Part shown: piece by piece, positions 6,910 through 14,406 of the stretch
Numbering within the stretch: the stretch's first letter is position 1
Layout: the number at the start of each line of letters is the position of its first letter
From: an uncultured Clostridia bacterium
Lineage (GTDB): Bacteria; Bacillota; Clostridia; TANB77; CAG-508
Direction of reading: 5' to 3'
NCBI GenBank assembly: GCA_947630445.1
Contig: CANRHQ010000013.1
Location: forward strand, 1-35,533
Length of the DNA stretch: 35,533 nucleotides
Translations under genes and position numbers: made by a program
Notes under the pieces: model-generated
What the model was told of the DNA's origin: nothing
The model's database searches: none
The model's input: only the letters and a program-made list of their open reading frames with translations

Positions 6910-7436
6910 AAGAGGAATGGCGAGATATTGAAGGATTAGAAGATTGGTATGAAATAAGTAATTTAGGAAGAGTAAAATCAATAGATCATAGAAAGATATT
7001 AAAAACAAATGTAAATAATAAAGGATACGAAACAATTACATTTACTTTTCAAAATAAAACTATACATAAGTTAATTCATAGATTAGTAGCTCAAGCATTT
7101 ATTCCTAATCCAAAAAAATTACCACAAGTTAATCATATAGATGGAAATAAATTAAATAATAATGTCAAAAATTTAGAATGGTGTACTGGAAGTGAAAATA
7201 TGAAACATGCTTTTAGGATAGGATTAAGAAAAAATGCCAAAGGAATTGAAAGTGTATTAGCAAAAGAAGTAGAACAATACGATTCAGAAGGAAATTTTTT
7301 AAAAAGATATGGAAGTATTAGAGAAGCTTCAAGGAAAATAGATATTACGAATCAAGCAATAGTTAGGTGTTTAAAAGGAAAAAGTAAGACATCAGGAGGT
7401 TATATTTGGAAATATGCAGAAAGAAAGTTGGGATAA
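6906..7436 (+). CDS. HNH homing endonuclease with NUMOD4 and NUMOD1 modules
   Basis: A 176-aa free-standing endonuclease. The N-terminus EEWRDIEGLEDWYEISNLGRVKS is a NUMOD4 module. Residues about 60-100 hold the HNH core (HRLVAQAFIPNP, then QVNHIDGNKLNNNVKNLEWCTGSEN). The C-terminus (SEGNFLKRYGSIREASRKI) is a NUMOD1 DNA-binding helix-turn-helix. Such genes are selfish elements moving between phages. The ATG overlaps the stop of the previous gene (ATGA). Confidence 0.85.
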   Translation: MKEEWRDIEGLEDWYEISNLGRVKSIDHRKILKTNVNNKGYETITFTFQNKTIHKLIHRLVAQAFIPNPKKLPQVNHIDGNKLNNNVKNLEWCTGSENMKHAFRIGLRKNAKGIESVLAKEVEQYDSEGNFLKRYGSIREASRKIDITNQAIVRCLKGKSKTSGGYIWKYAERKLG

Positions 7437-7439
7437 AAA

Positions 7440-8201
7440 ATGATAGTAACAGATTTAAGTAATAGTTTTTATCCTTATCCAAAAAATAAACAAGAGAAGA
7501 AGAAATCAAAAACACAAATAAAAAAGAAGAGTAATAAATTAGCAAAACTAGAAAGGCAAAGAGATAAAAAAATTATTAAGTATGGAGAATGCGAATATTG
7601 TCATAGGAAATTCAAACATTTAGATCCGCATGAAGTATATGGTGGAAGCAACAGAAAAAGAAGCATAGAAAACACAGAAAATGGTTTTGTAAAAATGTTA
7701 TGCAGAGAATGTCATTCAAATGAGAAGATAGTTGAACAATTAAAAATAGATACGCAAAAAGAATTTGAGAAAACTCACACAAGAGAAGAATTTATTAAAA
7801 TAGTTGGAAAAAGTTATTTAAAGGAGGAAAAGAGAATGTTAAAAAGTGAAAAAGGTGCTATTGAAATAGTAGCAGGAATAATTTTAGGAATCATTATTTT
7901 AGGAATGTTAGGCTTTGGAATTTATTGTGCAACAATAGACTATCAAAATGAAAAAACAATAGAAATTACAATAAAAGATAAATACATAAAAAGATATAAC
8001 GATAGTGATACATATTTAGTTGTAAGTGAAGATGGAGAAACTTATAAAATTGAAGATTTACTTTTTAAAGGTAAATTTAATAGTACAGATTTATATAATC
8101 AATTAGAAATAGGAAAAACTTATAAAATAACTACTACTGGTATTAGATTACAATTTTTTAGTATGTATAAAAATATAAATAAAATTGAAAAAATAGATTA
8201 A
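7440..8201 (+). CDS. HNH-type phage nuclease fused in frame to a membrane protein
   Basis: A 253-aa ORF that looks like two genes joined. Residues 1-130 are a phage HNH-like nuclease with MIVTDLSNSFYPYPK at the start, Cys pairs CEYC and CREC, and the His in DPHEVYGG. From aa 133 (Met at 7836) begins a second unit with its own AAGGAGG 7 nt upstream. It has a hydrophobic helix (about aa 143-165, VAGIILGIIILGMLGFGIY), then a beta-rich region (TIEITIKDKYIKRYNDSDTYLVV) seen in small phage membrane proteins. A lost stop codon of the first gene is the simplest explanation; ribosomes can probably also start at 7836. Confidence 0.7.
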   Translation: MIVTDLSNSFYPYPKNKQEKKKSKTQIKKKSNKLAKLERQRDKKIIKYGECEYCHRKFKHLDPHEVYGGSNRKRSIENTENGFVKMLCRECHSNEKIVEQLKIDTQKEFEKTHTREEFIKIVGKSYLKEEKRMLKSEKGAIEIVAGIILGIIILGMLGFGIYCATIDYQNEKTIEITIKDKYIKRYNDSDTYLVVSEDGETYKIEDLLFKGKFNSTDLYNQLEIGKTYKITTTGIRLQFFSMYKNINKIEKID

Positions 8202-8206
8202 CAACG

Positions 8207-8236
8207 AGGCTAGACACAGAACTAGCCTTATATTTT
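8207..8236 (+). terminator. Rho-independent terminator before the replication module
   Basis: AGGCTAG (8207-8213) pairs with CTAGCCT (8222-8228), followed by TATATTTT. It separates the recombination/nuclease block from the replication genes. Since no new promoter is obvious before 8254, it may be only partly efficient or subject to antitermination. Confidence 0.65.
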
Positions 8237-8253
8237 ACGAAAGGAGAAAGCTA

Positions 8254-8976
8254 ATGGCAGAAAGAAGAATGTTTGCTAAAACAATAATAGATAGTGATGC
8301 CTTTCTAGATATGCCACATACTACTCAACTATTATATTTCCATTTAAGTATGAGAGCAGATGATGATGGTTTTATAAATAATCCTAAAAATATAATGAGA
8401 ATGATAGGTTGCAAAGATGATGATTTAACTATATTGCTTACTAAAAAATTTATATTGCCATTTAAAAGTGGAGTAGTAGTAATAAAACATTGGCAAATAC
8501 ATAATTACATACAAAAAGACAGGTATCACGAAACAAAATACAAAGAAGAAAAAGCGATGTTAAAACTAGATGAAAACAAGGCTTATACTATGTTGGATAC
8601 AAAATGTATACAAGATGTATCCAAAATGGATACCCAGGTTAGAGATAGGTTAGAGTTAGGTAAGGATAGGTTAGAGTTAAATAATAATATACCAGCTTCC
8701 GAAGAAAAATCTTCTCTAGCTTCTGCAAAAGCCAACAAGCACAAATATGGAGAATATAAAAATGTGTTGTTGAAAGATGAAGAATTGCAGAGACTAAAAA
8801 AGGATTATTCTAATTGGAAAGAGCTTATCAAATATCTAGATGAGTATATTGAAATGAAAGGATATAAAGCAAAATCACATTATCTATGTATAAAAAAATG
8901 GGTAGTAGATGTAGTAAAAAAATCAAATCCAAAAGGTAATATAAACTCAGAAAAGGAGGCGTTTTTAAATGGATAA
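8254..8976 (+). CDS. Phage replisome organizer / replication initiation protein
   Basis: A 240-aa protein. The N-terminal ~100 residues (AKTIIDSDAFLDMPHTTQLLYFHL, then ADDDGFINNPKNIMR) form the winged-helix domain of phage replication initiators. A Lys/Asp-rich linker follows (about aa 105-150) and a C-terminal domain (NWKELIKYLDEYIEMKGYKAKSHYL, then IKKWVVDVV) that is typical of clostridial phage initiators. Such proteins bind the phage origin and recruit the helicase loader. The linker DNA carries repeats that may be the origin. GGAG lies 8 nt before the ATG. It overlaps the next gene by 8 bp. Confidence 0.8.
   Translation: MAERRMFAKTIIDSDAFLDMPHTTQLLYFHLSMRADDDGFINNPKNIMRMIGCKDDDLTILLTKKFILPFKSGVVVIKHWQIHNYIQKDRYHETKYKEEKAMLKLDENKAYTMLDTKCIQDVSKMDTQVRDRLELGKDRLELNNNIPASEEKSSLASAKANKHKYGEYKNVLLKDEELQRLKKDYSNWKELIKYLDEYIEMKGYKAKSHYLCIKKWVVDVVKKSNPKGNINSEKEAFLNG
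8595..8679. other. Candidate replication origin (repeats inside the initiator gene)
   Basis: GGATACA (8595-8601) and TGTATCC (8616-8622) form an inverted pair, with another GGATACC at 8628-8634. GATAGGTTAGAGTTA is then repeated exactly at 8644-8658 and 8665-8679, 21 bp or two helical turns apart. Many phages, as in lambda O, place origin iterons in the linker region of the initiator gene, which is where these lie. Confidence 0.45.
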
Positions 8977-9247
8977 ACAAGATTTTGTTAATGTAATAGA
9001 AAAAATAGAAATAGTTTATAATAAAAAATTTTCACAAAAAGAATATGAAATATGGTTTAAAGAATTTATGACAACGGATGTGAAAGAATTTGAAAAAGCT
9101 ATAGATAAAACTATAAGAGAAGTAAGAGTTGTGCCTAAAATAGCAGATATAAGGTCAAGAATAGCAGTAAACCCAAATGATTATTACATAAATGATCCAT
9201 ACGCTTATTTATATAAAAATTTAGAATGGAGCAAAATAGTAAAGTAA
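8969..9247 (+). CDS. Putative helicase loader / G39P-like replication protein
   Basis: A 92-aa helical protein directly after the initiator, overlapping it by 8 bp. The pattern FVNVIEKIEIVYNKKFSQKEYEIWFKEF, then FEKAIDKTIREVRVVPKIADIRSRI, resembles the N-terminal fold of SPP1 G39P-type helicase loader/inhibitor proteins (helical, with a Pro-x-Ile-Ala-Asp-Ile segment). Gene order supports a role in loading the host replicative helicase. No phage helicase is visible in the window, so the phage probably uses the host DnaB/DnaC protein. Confidence 0.55.
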   Translation: MDKQDFVNVIEKIEIVYNKKFSQKEYEIWFKEFMTTDVKEFEKAIDKTIREVRVVPKIADIRSRIAVNPNDYYINDPYAYLYKNLEWSKIVK

Positions 9248-9263
9248 GGAGAGTGACAAACAA

Positions 9264-9515
9264 ATGAAGATTACTCAAAAAGATAGAATTATAAATTACA
9301 TACGACAATTTGGAAGTATAACAAGCTGGGAAGCATATCAAGATTTAGGAGTGATGCAGTTAGGAGCAAGAATAGATCAATTGAAAAAAGACGGATATGA
9401 ATTTAGAACTGAATGGGAAACAAAGAAAAACAGATTCAACGAAGAAGTAAGCTTTAAAAGATATTATTTAGCAGATATGGTAGCTAAAAATATTAACCAT
9501 ATATCAGTAATTTAG
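9264..9515 (+). CDS. Small winged-helix DNA-binding protein
   Basis: An 83-aa protein. QKDRIINYIRQFGSITSWEA followed by LGVMQLGARIDQLKKDGYE is a compact winged helix common in Gram-positive phages between replication and late genes; the C-terminal KNRFNEEVSFKRYYL forms the wing. The target and role are unknown. GGAGAG lies somewhat far (about 14 nt) from the ATG. Confidence 0.7.
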   Translation: MKITQKDRIINYIRQFGSITSWEAYQDLGVMQLGARIDQLKKDGYEFRTEWETKKNRFNEEVSFKRYYLADMVAKNINHISVI

Positions 9516-9525
9516 GAGGTAATAA

Positions 9526-9888
9526 ATGATAATAGTTAGTCAAAATAAAAATAAAATAATAAATTTTGATAATATGCGACAAATAAGGTGTATCAATAGT
9601 GAAAAACAAAAAGAAATAATAAGAAATACAGGATTAGATATCTTTGATTCTATTATAAAAGAAAAAACAGGAATAAGTGTTGAAGATATTAAAGGTTATG
9701 GAATATATGTTTATTTCGATAATGAAGATAATATAATTTTAGGACAATATAAAACAGAAGAAAGAGCAAAAGAAGTATTACAGGAAATAAAATATAAATA
9801 TACAGAATATGTGCAATTAAACAATCCAAGAACAGGAATAGAAGGAATTTACGCAATTCCAAAAGTATATGAAATGCCAGAAAAGTAG
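9526..9888 (+). CDS. Conserved phage protein of unknown function
   Basis: A 120-aa protein starting MIIVSQNKNKIINFDNM, a start seen in many small Bacillota phage proteins. A middle part (GQYKTEERAKEVLQEIKYKY) is typical of the same group. No catalytic residues are apparent. AGGAGG lies 8 nt before the ATG; the gene follows the winged-helix gene within 11 bp, so it is in the same operon. Confidence 0.6.
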   Translation: MIIVSQNKNKIINFDNMRQIRCINSEKQKEIIRNTGLDIFDSIIKEKTGISVEDIKGYGIYVYFDNEDNIILGQYKTEERAKEVLQEIKYKYTEYVQLNNPRTGIEGIYAIPKVYEMPEK

Positions 9889-9902
9889 GAGGAGATAGAA
9901 AA

Positions 9903-10166
9903 ATGCTTAAAATAAAAGATATAGTAGATTTGAAGGAATTAGAAAAGTTTGGATTTAAACCCAAATATAATGAAGATACAGGGAAAATAGAAAGATATAT
10001 TTATAATAATTCAATGGTAATAAACATAAAAGATAGAAAAATGTATCCATTTAGAAAATACAACGAATATAGTGAAATAGATTTAGAATATTTCAAAGCA
10101 GATTTTGTAGAAGAAGCATTATACGATTTAATAAAAGCAGATTTAGTAGAAAAAGTAGGTGAGTGA
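9903..10166 (+). CDS. Hypothetical phage protein (87 aa)
   Basis: A small charged protein (KDIVDLKELEKFGFKPKYNED near the N-terminus, and FVEEALYDLIKADLVEKVGE at the end) with mixed helix/strand character. It is preceded by AGGAGG. It contains an in-frame CCC codon (about 9959) that is plainly read as ordinary Pro without a shift, a useful control for the CCC-based shifts proposed elsewhere. No family recognised. Confidence 0.6.
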   Translation: MLKIKDIVDLKELEKFGFKPKYNEDTGKIERYIYNNSMVINIKDRKMYPFRKYNEYSEIDLEYFKADFVEEALYDLIKADLVEKVGE

Positions 10167-10167
10167 T

Positions 10168-10548
10168 ATGAATGAAATAAGATATGTAAAACCTAAAAAT
10201 TATATTGAAAATAAGGGAGATGTATTGGCTTGTAAGGCATATCACATAATGTTTCCAGATGGTAGAGATAGTATTTGTAATGACGGAATAAAAGAAATTG
10301 ATAATAAGCAATGGGAAATCTTTTGGATAAATAAAGAAACAGAAAAGGCATATTATGGCACACCAGCAGAAGGGCTAGGTTTGATGGATTGCATGATTTT
10401 AAAAGAAGATACAAGAGAATTTTTGCCAGAAGAAATAGAGGCATTAGAAAAACAGGTATATTCATTAGGTGGAATGTTTAGTGGAAATATTAGACAAGTA
10501 CAGACAATAAAAATAGAACCAATAAAATCAAAATGGAAAAGTAGGTGA
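10168..10548 (+). CDS. Hypothetical phage protein (126 aa)
   Basis: A protein beginning MNEIRYVKPKNYIEN, with a central segment VLACKAYHIMFPDGRDSICNDG and an acidic/mixed C-terminal half. No motif is recognised. The ATG at 10168 follows AGGTGAG; a GTG at 10159 would overlap that site. It is tightly packed between neighbours, so it belongs to the early operon. Confidence 0.55.
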   Translation: MNEIRYVKPKNYIENKGDVLACKAYHIMFPDGRDSICNDGIKEIDNKQWEIFWINKETEKAYYGTPAEGLGLMDCMILKEDTREFLPEEIEALEKQVYSLGGMFSGNIRQVQTIKIEPIKSKWKSR

Positions 10549-10555
10549 TTAACCT

Positions 10556-10713
10556 ATGGAATATAATTATCCACAATTAACACGGAAAATGTGTAAAGTG
10601 TGGTCGGATGTATGAGATTAGAAGACCCTAATTTTAAAGGAACAAAAGAATGTAAATATGCAGATGATCCAATAAAAACAATAAAACAAATTTTAGGAAT
10701 ACAAGAGAAATAA
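10556..10713 (+). CDS. Small Cys-rich (zinc-type) phage protein, needs two CGGA read as Gly
   Basis: A predicted 51-aa protein readable only if CGGA at 10583-10586 and at 10605-10608 each count as one Gly. The product is then PQLTGKCVKCGGCMRLED-NFKGTKECKY, with a tidy C-x2-C-x2-C...C zinc pattern that matches small Cys-rich proteins common in clostridial phages. Read in triplets, the frame is lost after the first site. The length (158 nt = 52 codons + 2) fits exactly two extra bases. Two sites 22 bp apart in such a short gene make chance insertion unlikely. Function unknown. Confidence 0.75.
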
Positions 10714-10730
10714 TAATTATGGAGGATAAA

Positions 10731-11915
10731 ATGAAGTTACGAATTATAGAATTATTTGCAGGAATAGGGGCTTGTAGTACAGCTCTTAAAAGAATAGGAA
10801 TAGATTTGGAAATAGTAGATGCAGTAGAAATAGACAAATATGCAATAGCTAGTTTTAATGCAATACATAATACAAATTTTGAAACGTAAGATATAAGTAC
10901 ATATAATAAGAGTTTTGAAAACATAGATTTAATAACACATGGAAGTCCTTGCCAAGATTTTAGTATAGCAGGCAAACAAGCAGGAGGAGATAAAGATAGT
11001 GGAACAAGAAGTAGTTTAATGTATGAAACACTTAGAATTGTAGAACAGATAAAACCAAAGTATGTATTGTGGGAAAATGTTAAGAATATCTTAAGTAAAA
11101 AACATAGACATAATTTTGATAGGTATTTAGAGAAAATGGAAAAACTAGGTTATACAAATTACTATCAAGTTTTAAATGCTAAAGATTATGGAATACCACA
11201 AAATAGAGAAAGGGTATTTACTATTAGTATTTTAAGAAATAAAAAATTTGAATTTCCACCTAAAGAAGAATTGAAATTAAGGCTAAAAGATTTATTAGAA
11301 AATGAAGTTGATGAAAAATATTATTTGACTGAAACAAAAATAATTAAGATACAGAATAGTAATTTTACACAAGAAAGAAAAAGATTACAAGATAATGACT
11401 GTTGTGATACTTTATTAGCAAGAGATTGGAAAGATCCAAAATGCGTTCAAGTTGGAAATTTGCAAGGCGGAAAATGGGACAAAATAAATGAAAGTTGCAG
11501 AAGAGTATATTCGGAAAATGGATTAAGTCCAACAATACATACTTGTCAAGGTGGCAATACAGAACCTAAAATAGCAATAAAAAATGCAACTAAAAAAGGA
11601 TACATAGGTATGTTAATAGATATAGATGAAAATAATAAAGCATATTATTTAGATTGTGGAAAATGTGTATCTCCAGAAAATATAGTCAAACATTCAAAAA
11701 ATATAATAGACCTAATAGGAAAATATGAATTTGCAAATGAGAGACTAATTATAGACATTGATAGGAAAAATAATAAAATATGCTTGTTAGAACCATTTGA
11801 TGATAAAAATTTAAGTAATTCATTTGTAGTATGGCACGACATAAAAGAAATTAAAACAATTGTAACAAAAGAACAATTTAAACAAGTTCAATATGAAGTA
11901 AATGATTTTAAGTAG
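10731..11915 (+). pseudogene. DNA cytosine-5 methyltransferase, nonsense-interrupted and chimeric at the C-terminus
   Basis: The reading frame is 394 codons plus stop with one in-frame TAA at 10887-10889 (codon 53). It has motif I (ELFAGIGACSTALKRIG), the VEIDKYA motif, GSPCQDFS with the catalytic Cys, WENVKN and QNRERVF. Motifs IX-X are missing: after KNATKKGYI the sequence changes to an unrelated unit (MLIDIDENNKAYYLDCG to the end). That resembles a separate small phage protein, as if a deletion fused two genes. TAA replaces a position expected to be Gln (CAA). Since TAA is used as a normal stop throughout the window, reassignment is unlikely. A restart at Met 11019 would lack motif I. It is probably inactive. 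Confidence 0.75.
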
Positions 11916-11924
11916 GAGGAAAAA

Positions 11925-12206
11925 ATGGTAGAGGTTATACATACAGGAAATATAAAAGCGAGAAAACAACATACTTGTAGTTGGTGTCATTCTTTAATTA
12001 AGAAAGGACAAGTTTATAAAAGAGATACTTGCGTATGTGATGGAATATTATATTACTGGCTATCTTGTGGAAGATGTCAAAAATATGTAGATGAAATGTT
12101 TCAAAAGATAAATTTAGATGAAGAAGTTAATGATGAAGATTTAGAATTATTTTGTTTAGATAAATATGGAAAAAAGCCAAAAGATTTAATTGAGGAGGAA
12201 CTATGA
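11925..12206 (+). CDS. Small Cys-rich (zinc-binding) phage protein
   Basis: A 93-aa protein. VEVIHTGNIKARKQHTCSWC with HSLIKKGQVYKRDTC and LSCGRC forms two Cys pairs likely to bind zinc, a type found in many phage genomes where it follows methyltransferase or YopX-like genes. The C-terminal third is acidic and helical. GGAGG lies 6 nt before the ATG. It overlaps the YopX gene by 4 bp. Confidence 0.65.
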   Translation: MVEVIHTGNIKARKQHTCSWCHSLIKKGQVYKRDTCVCDGILYYWLSCGRCQKYVDEMFQKINLDEEVNDEDLELFCLDKYGKKPKDLIEEEL

Positions 12207-12607
12207 GAGAAATAGAATTTAGAGGAAAAAGCATAATGGAAGGTACAGAAGGAAGATGGTTGTATTCATTTGGAATAAAATATGGAGATGATGTTGAATT
12301 ATTATATTGCGATGAAGAAACATCTGACACTTGGTATTATGTGAATAAAGAAACAATAGGACAATACACAGGACTAAAAGATAAAAACGGAAAGAAGATA
12401 TTTGAAGGAGATATAGTAAAATTTAGATTTAAAAAAGACAGAGCAGAATGTCCAGATTTAATTGGATATATAGAATATCAATCAACATTTACTGGATTTA
12501 GAATTATGAGTTATAAAGGAAGTTTTAAAATAGATGCTTTAGAAACTATAATCGAAGTAGTAGGTAATATATATGATAATCCAGAATTATTGAAGGAGGA
12601 ACTATGA
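12203..12607 (+). CDS. YopX family protein
   Basis: A 134-aa protein of the YopX family. MREIEFRGKS at the start, QYTGLKDKNGKKIFEGDIV in the middle and the final VVGNIYDNPELL are the hallmarks of the family, which is widespread in Bacillota phages and SPbeta. The function is unknown; the fold is a beta-barrel-like domain. It is translationally coupled (ATGA overlap) to both neighbours. Confidence 0.9.
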   Translation: MREIEFRGKSIMEGTEGRWLYSFGIKYGDDVELLYCDEETSDTWYYVNKETIGQYTGLKDKNGKKIFEGDIVKFRFKKDRAECPDLIGYIEYQSTFTGFRIMSYKGSFKIDALETIIEVVGNIYDNPELLKEEL

Positions 12608-12906
12608 ACAAAGATAAAATGGAATTAGAAGAAGCAAAAAGAATATGCGAAGATTTTTTAGATGAGAACAAAAATAGACCAATTATATTACATAAAGCTA
12701 TAAAAACAGTATTACAAGCATTAGACAAAGAAAAATATTTTAATAAAATACACGGATATCATATGAAATATAATTTTATACCTAAAAAGAAAATAGAAGA
12801 TATATTAGAAGAAGTATATACAGATGAGGGTATGGGCTATGAATTAGATAAAGATGAAAAAACAGGAGCAGTTAGAGTATTAAGAAAATTATTGGAGGAA
12901 AAATAA
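12604..12906 (+). CDS. Hypothetical phage protein (100 aa)
   Basis: A helical protein with a recognisable phage layout. An N-terminal EEAKRICEDFLDEN...AIKTVLQAL segment is common in small phage proteins that pair with YopX. A second half follows, FIPKKKIEDILEEVY and ending VRVLRKLLEEK, also seen as a small separate phage protein module. No catalytic motif. It overlaps the YopX gene stop. Confidence 0.6.
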   Translation: MNKDKMELEEAKRICEDFLDENKNRPIILHKAIKTVLQALDKEKYFNKIHGYHMKYNFIPKKKIEDILEEVYTDEGMGYELDKDEKTGAVRVLRKLLEEK

Positions 12907-13235
12907 TGAATAATATAGAATTATTTTATAAATTAAAAGATTTATTTAATACACCTGAAGAAATTTTTGAAAAATTTTATTTATTAAAAAATATAACTAC
13001 GTTTTGTGAGGAAAATAAAATATTATATATAACAATTAATGAAATTTCAAAAAATGAATTAATAAAAAAATACGAGACTTTAGTAGGTTGTAAAAGAGTA
13101 AATAAAGATGTATTAAAATTTCATAATCAAGAATATAGAGAAGATATTTACATAGAAATAACAACAATTGAAAAAATTAAAAATTCAAGAACTTTAGATG
13201 GGTTAAGATATAGAGAAATACGATTTTATCAATAA
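12906..13235 (+). CDS. Hypothetical protein (109 aa), last gene before the opposite-strand tRNA
   Basis: Starts with a one-base overlap to the previous stop (TAATG). It is rich in Asn/Lys/Ile, with helical first half (ELFYKLKDLFNTPEEIFEKFYLL) and a strand-rich second half. No family recognised. The AT content is even higher than in neighbouring genes, which may mean more recent acquisition. Confidence 0.5.
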   Translation: MNNIELFYKLKDLFNTPEEIFEKFYLLKNITTFCEENKILYITINEISKNELIKKYETLVGCKRVNKDVLKFHNQEYREDIYIEITTIEKIKNSRTLDGLRYREIRFYQ

Positions 13236-13240
13236 AAACA

Positions 13241-13266
13241 AAACACTTATATTTCTATAAGTGTTT
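13241..13266 (-). terminator. Terminator of the minus-strand tRNA gene
   Basis: AAACACTTATA (13241-13251) and TATAAGTGTTT (13256-13266) form an 11-bp stem with a 4-nt loop. The T-rich tail (TTGTTTTTATT) is on the minus strand, directly after the tRNA 3' end, so it ends leftward transcripts. On the plus strand the stem has no T run. Confidence 0.75.
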
Positions 13267-13268
13267 AG

Positions 13269-13352
13269 TAGAGGTAATGAGACTTGAACTCACACGGATA
13301 AAAATCCACCGTCTTGGCAAGACGGCATGTCTACCAATTCCATCATACCTCC
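13269..13352 (-). tRNA. Class II (Leu-type body) tRNA with glycine-type anticodon GCC
   Basis: An 84-nt tRNA on the opposite strand. The acceptor stem GGAGGTA/TACCTCT pairs over 7 bp, with A73. The D arm (ATGGAATTGGTAGACAT) has the tRNA-Leu layout, and there is a long variable arm (TGGATTTTTATCC) and a T arm GTGAG-TTCAAGT-CTCAT. The anticodon stem CCGTC/GACGG closes the 7-nt loop TTGCCAA, so the anticodon is GCC (plus-strand 13316-13318), which reads Gly GGC/GGU. In bacteria long variable arms belong to Leu, Ser, Tyr and Sec tRNAs, not Gly; A73 favours Leu charging. The charged amino acid is therefore uncertain. CCA is not encoded (ACTA). A -10-like TATGAT lies upstream and a terminator downstream. 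Confidence 0.8.
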
Positions 13353-13411
13353 ATACAAAAGGGTATCATAAAAATAAGAAAAAATCAAATACTAACTGTA
13401 GAGGTGTTAGT

Positions 13412-13615
13412 ATGAAAGATAAAGACATAATAATAAGATGGAAAGAAGGACTAAGTAAAGAGCAGTTAGCAAAGATATATAAGTTACAATATAATCAAGG
13501 AATAAGAGTAATAAGAAGTGAGTTAAAAAATAGACATAGTGGAAGATTTATAACAAATTATGAAGCATTAAGATATGTTGAACAAACTATATATAAATAT
13601 TTGAAAAGGAAGTGA
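13412..13615 (+). CDS. Small conserved phage HTH-like protein
   Basis: A 67-aa basic protein. KDIIIRWKEGLSKEQLAKIYK is followed by GRFITNYEALRYVEQTIYKYL, a pattern common to small proteins upstream of the late regulator in clostridial phages. The first half looks like a helix-turn-helix. GAGGTG lies 6 nt before the ATG. It starts shortly after the region that encodes the minus-strand tRNA, and would need its own promoter or read-through. Confidence 0.65.
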   Translation: MKDKDIIIRWKEGLSKEQLAKIYKLQYNQGIRVIRSELKNRHSGRFITNYEALRYVEQTIYKYLKRK

Positions 13616-13622
13616 AAAACAA

Positions 13623-13820
13623 ATGACAAAAGAAAAACAATTAGATAAAAAAATCAATAATATTATACAGCTCAAAGGAACATATCCAGAAGAATTAGAG
13701 ATAACAAAAACAGATTATTTAGAATTATGCAAAGAAAATATGTCAGCAAAAGAACAGTTTTTAGATGTAAAAGGAAATGAAGTTTATTTTAGAAATATAA
13801 AGTTAAAAATAAAAGGTTAG
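13623..13820 (+). CDS. Hypothetical phage protein (65 aa)
   Basis: A small Lys/Glu-rich protein with a C-terminal strand-rich part (VKGNEVYFRNIKLKIK). A ribosome site AAAGGAAGTG lies upstream, at longer than usual distance. It is located between two regulator genes, which suggests a part in the late switch, but no motif supports this. Confidence 0.5.
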   Translation: MTKEKQLDKKINNIIQLKGTYPEELEITKTDYLELCKENMSAKEQFLDVKGNEVYFRNIKLKIKG

Positions 13821-13829
13821 GAGGTACTT

Positions 13830-14232
13830 ATGACAAGAGAAGATTTAAAGAACTATAAAAATAATCAAATTTGGATAAAAGGACAAATAGAGTATATAAA
13901 TACGCAAAAAGAAATTATAAATCAATTAAATTCAATTTTATCAGATATGCCAAAGCGGAAGTAGAAAAGTATATGATAAAGAAGCGGAAAGATTATCAGA
14001 ATTAGAAGATTGTTTTAGTTTTTTGATGGACAAGATTATAAAAGAAGAAAAAAAACAAAAAGAAATAGTAGATCAAATACAAAAAATGGAATATCCATTT
14101 AAAAACATATTATTCAAAGCGTACATACAAGGTAAAAGTTTAGTAACTGTTGCAAGTGAAATGAATTATAGTTATATACATATTTGTAGAGAACATGGGA
14201 TAGCTTTAAGTAAATTTGATAAAATGATATGA
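13830..14232 (+). CDS. Sigma-70-region-4-like late transcription regulator, needs CGGA read as Gly
   Basis: A predicted 133-aa protein. The C-terminal part (YPFKNILFKAYIQGKSLVTVASEMNYS, then HICREHGIALSKF) resembles sigma region 4 / ArpU-RinA-like activators placed immediately before terS in Gram-positive phages; it probably switches on the late genes. Triplet reading stops at TAG soon after codon 42 (PKRK-stop). Reading CGGA 13956-13959 as Gly gives MPK-GSRKVYDKEAERLSELED, the usual linker of this family. The ATG at 13830 is 6 nt after GGAGG. No other late regulator is visible in the window. Confidence 0.75.
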
Positions 14233-14357
14233 AATGATATTGAATGATATATATGAAATGTGTTTTAATTTAAAATAGATAAAAAGATAAAATCGCAGAT
14301 ATAAATAATATCTCTTATGTCCAAGCGATATTGCCCCTTATATTTTTATTTATATAG

Positions 14358-14389
14358 AAACTAGTTATATTTTTGTAACTAGTTTTTTA
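14358..14389 (+). terminator. Terminator of the early operon
   Basis: AAACTAGTTA (14358-14367) pairs with TAACTAGTTT (14376-14385), 8-nt loop, followed by TTTAT. It closes the early transcription unit after the sigma-like regulator gene. Confidence 0.8.
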
Positions 14390-14406
14390 TTATGTAATTA
14401 ACAAAT

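Noticed and set aside
10887-10889. TAA used as a sense codon (Gln)
   Set aside because: TAA ends most genes of the window at sensible places with a following ribosome site, so the methyltransferase TAA is a nonsense mutation.
13316-13318. The tRNA as the CGGN decoder
   Set aside because: The 7-nt loop TTGCCAA has no NCCG four-base anticodon and GCC does not read GGA, the commonest site. It may be related in another way.
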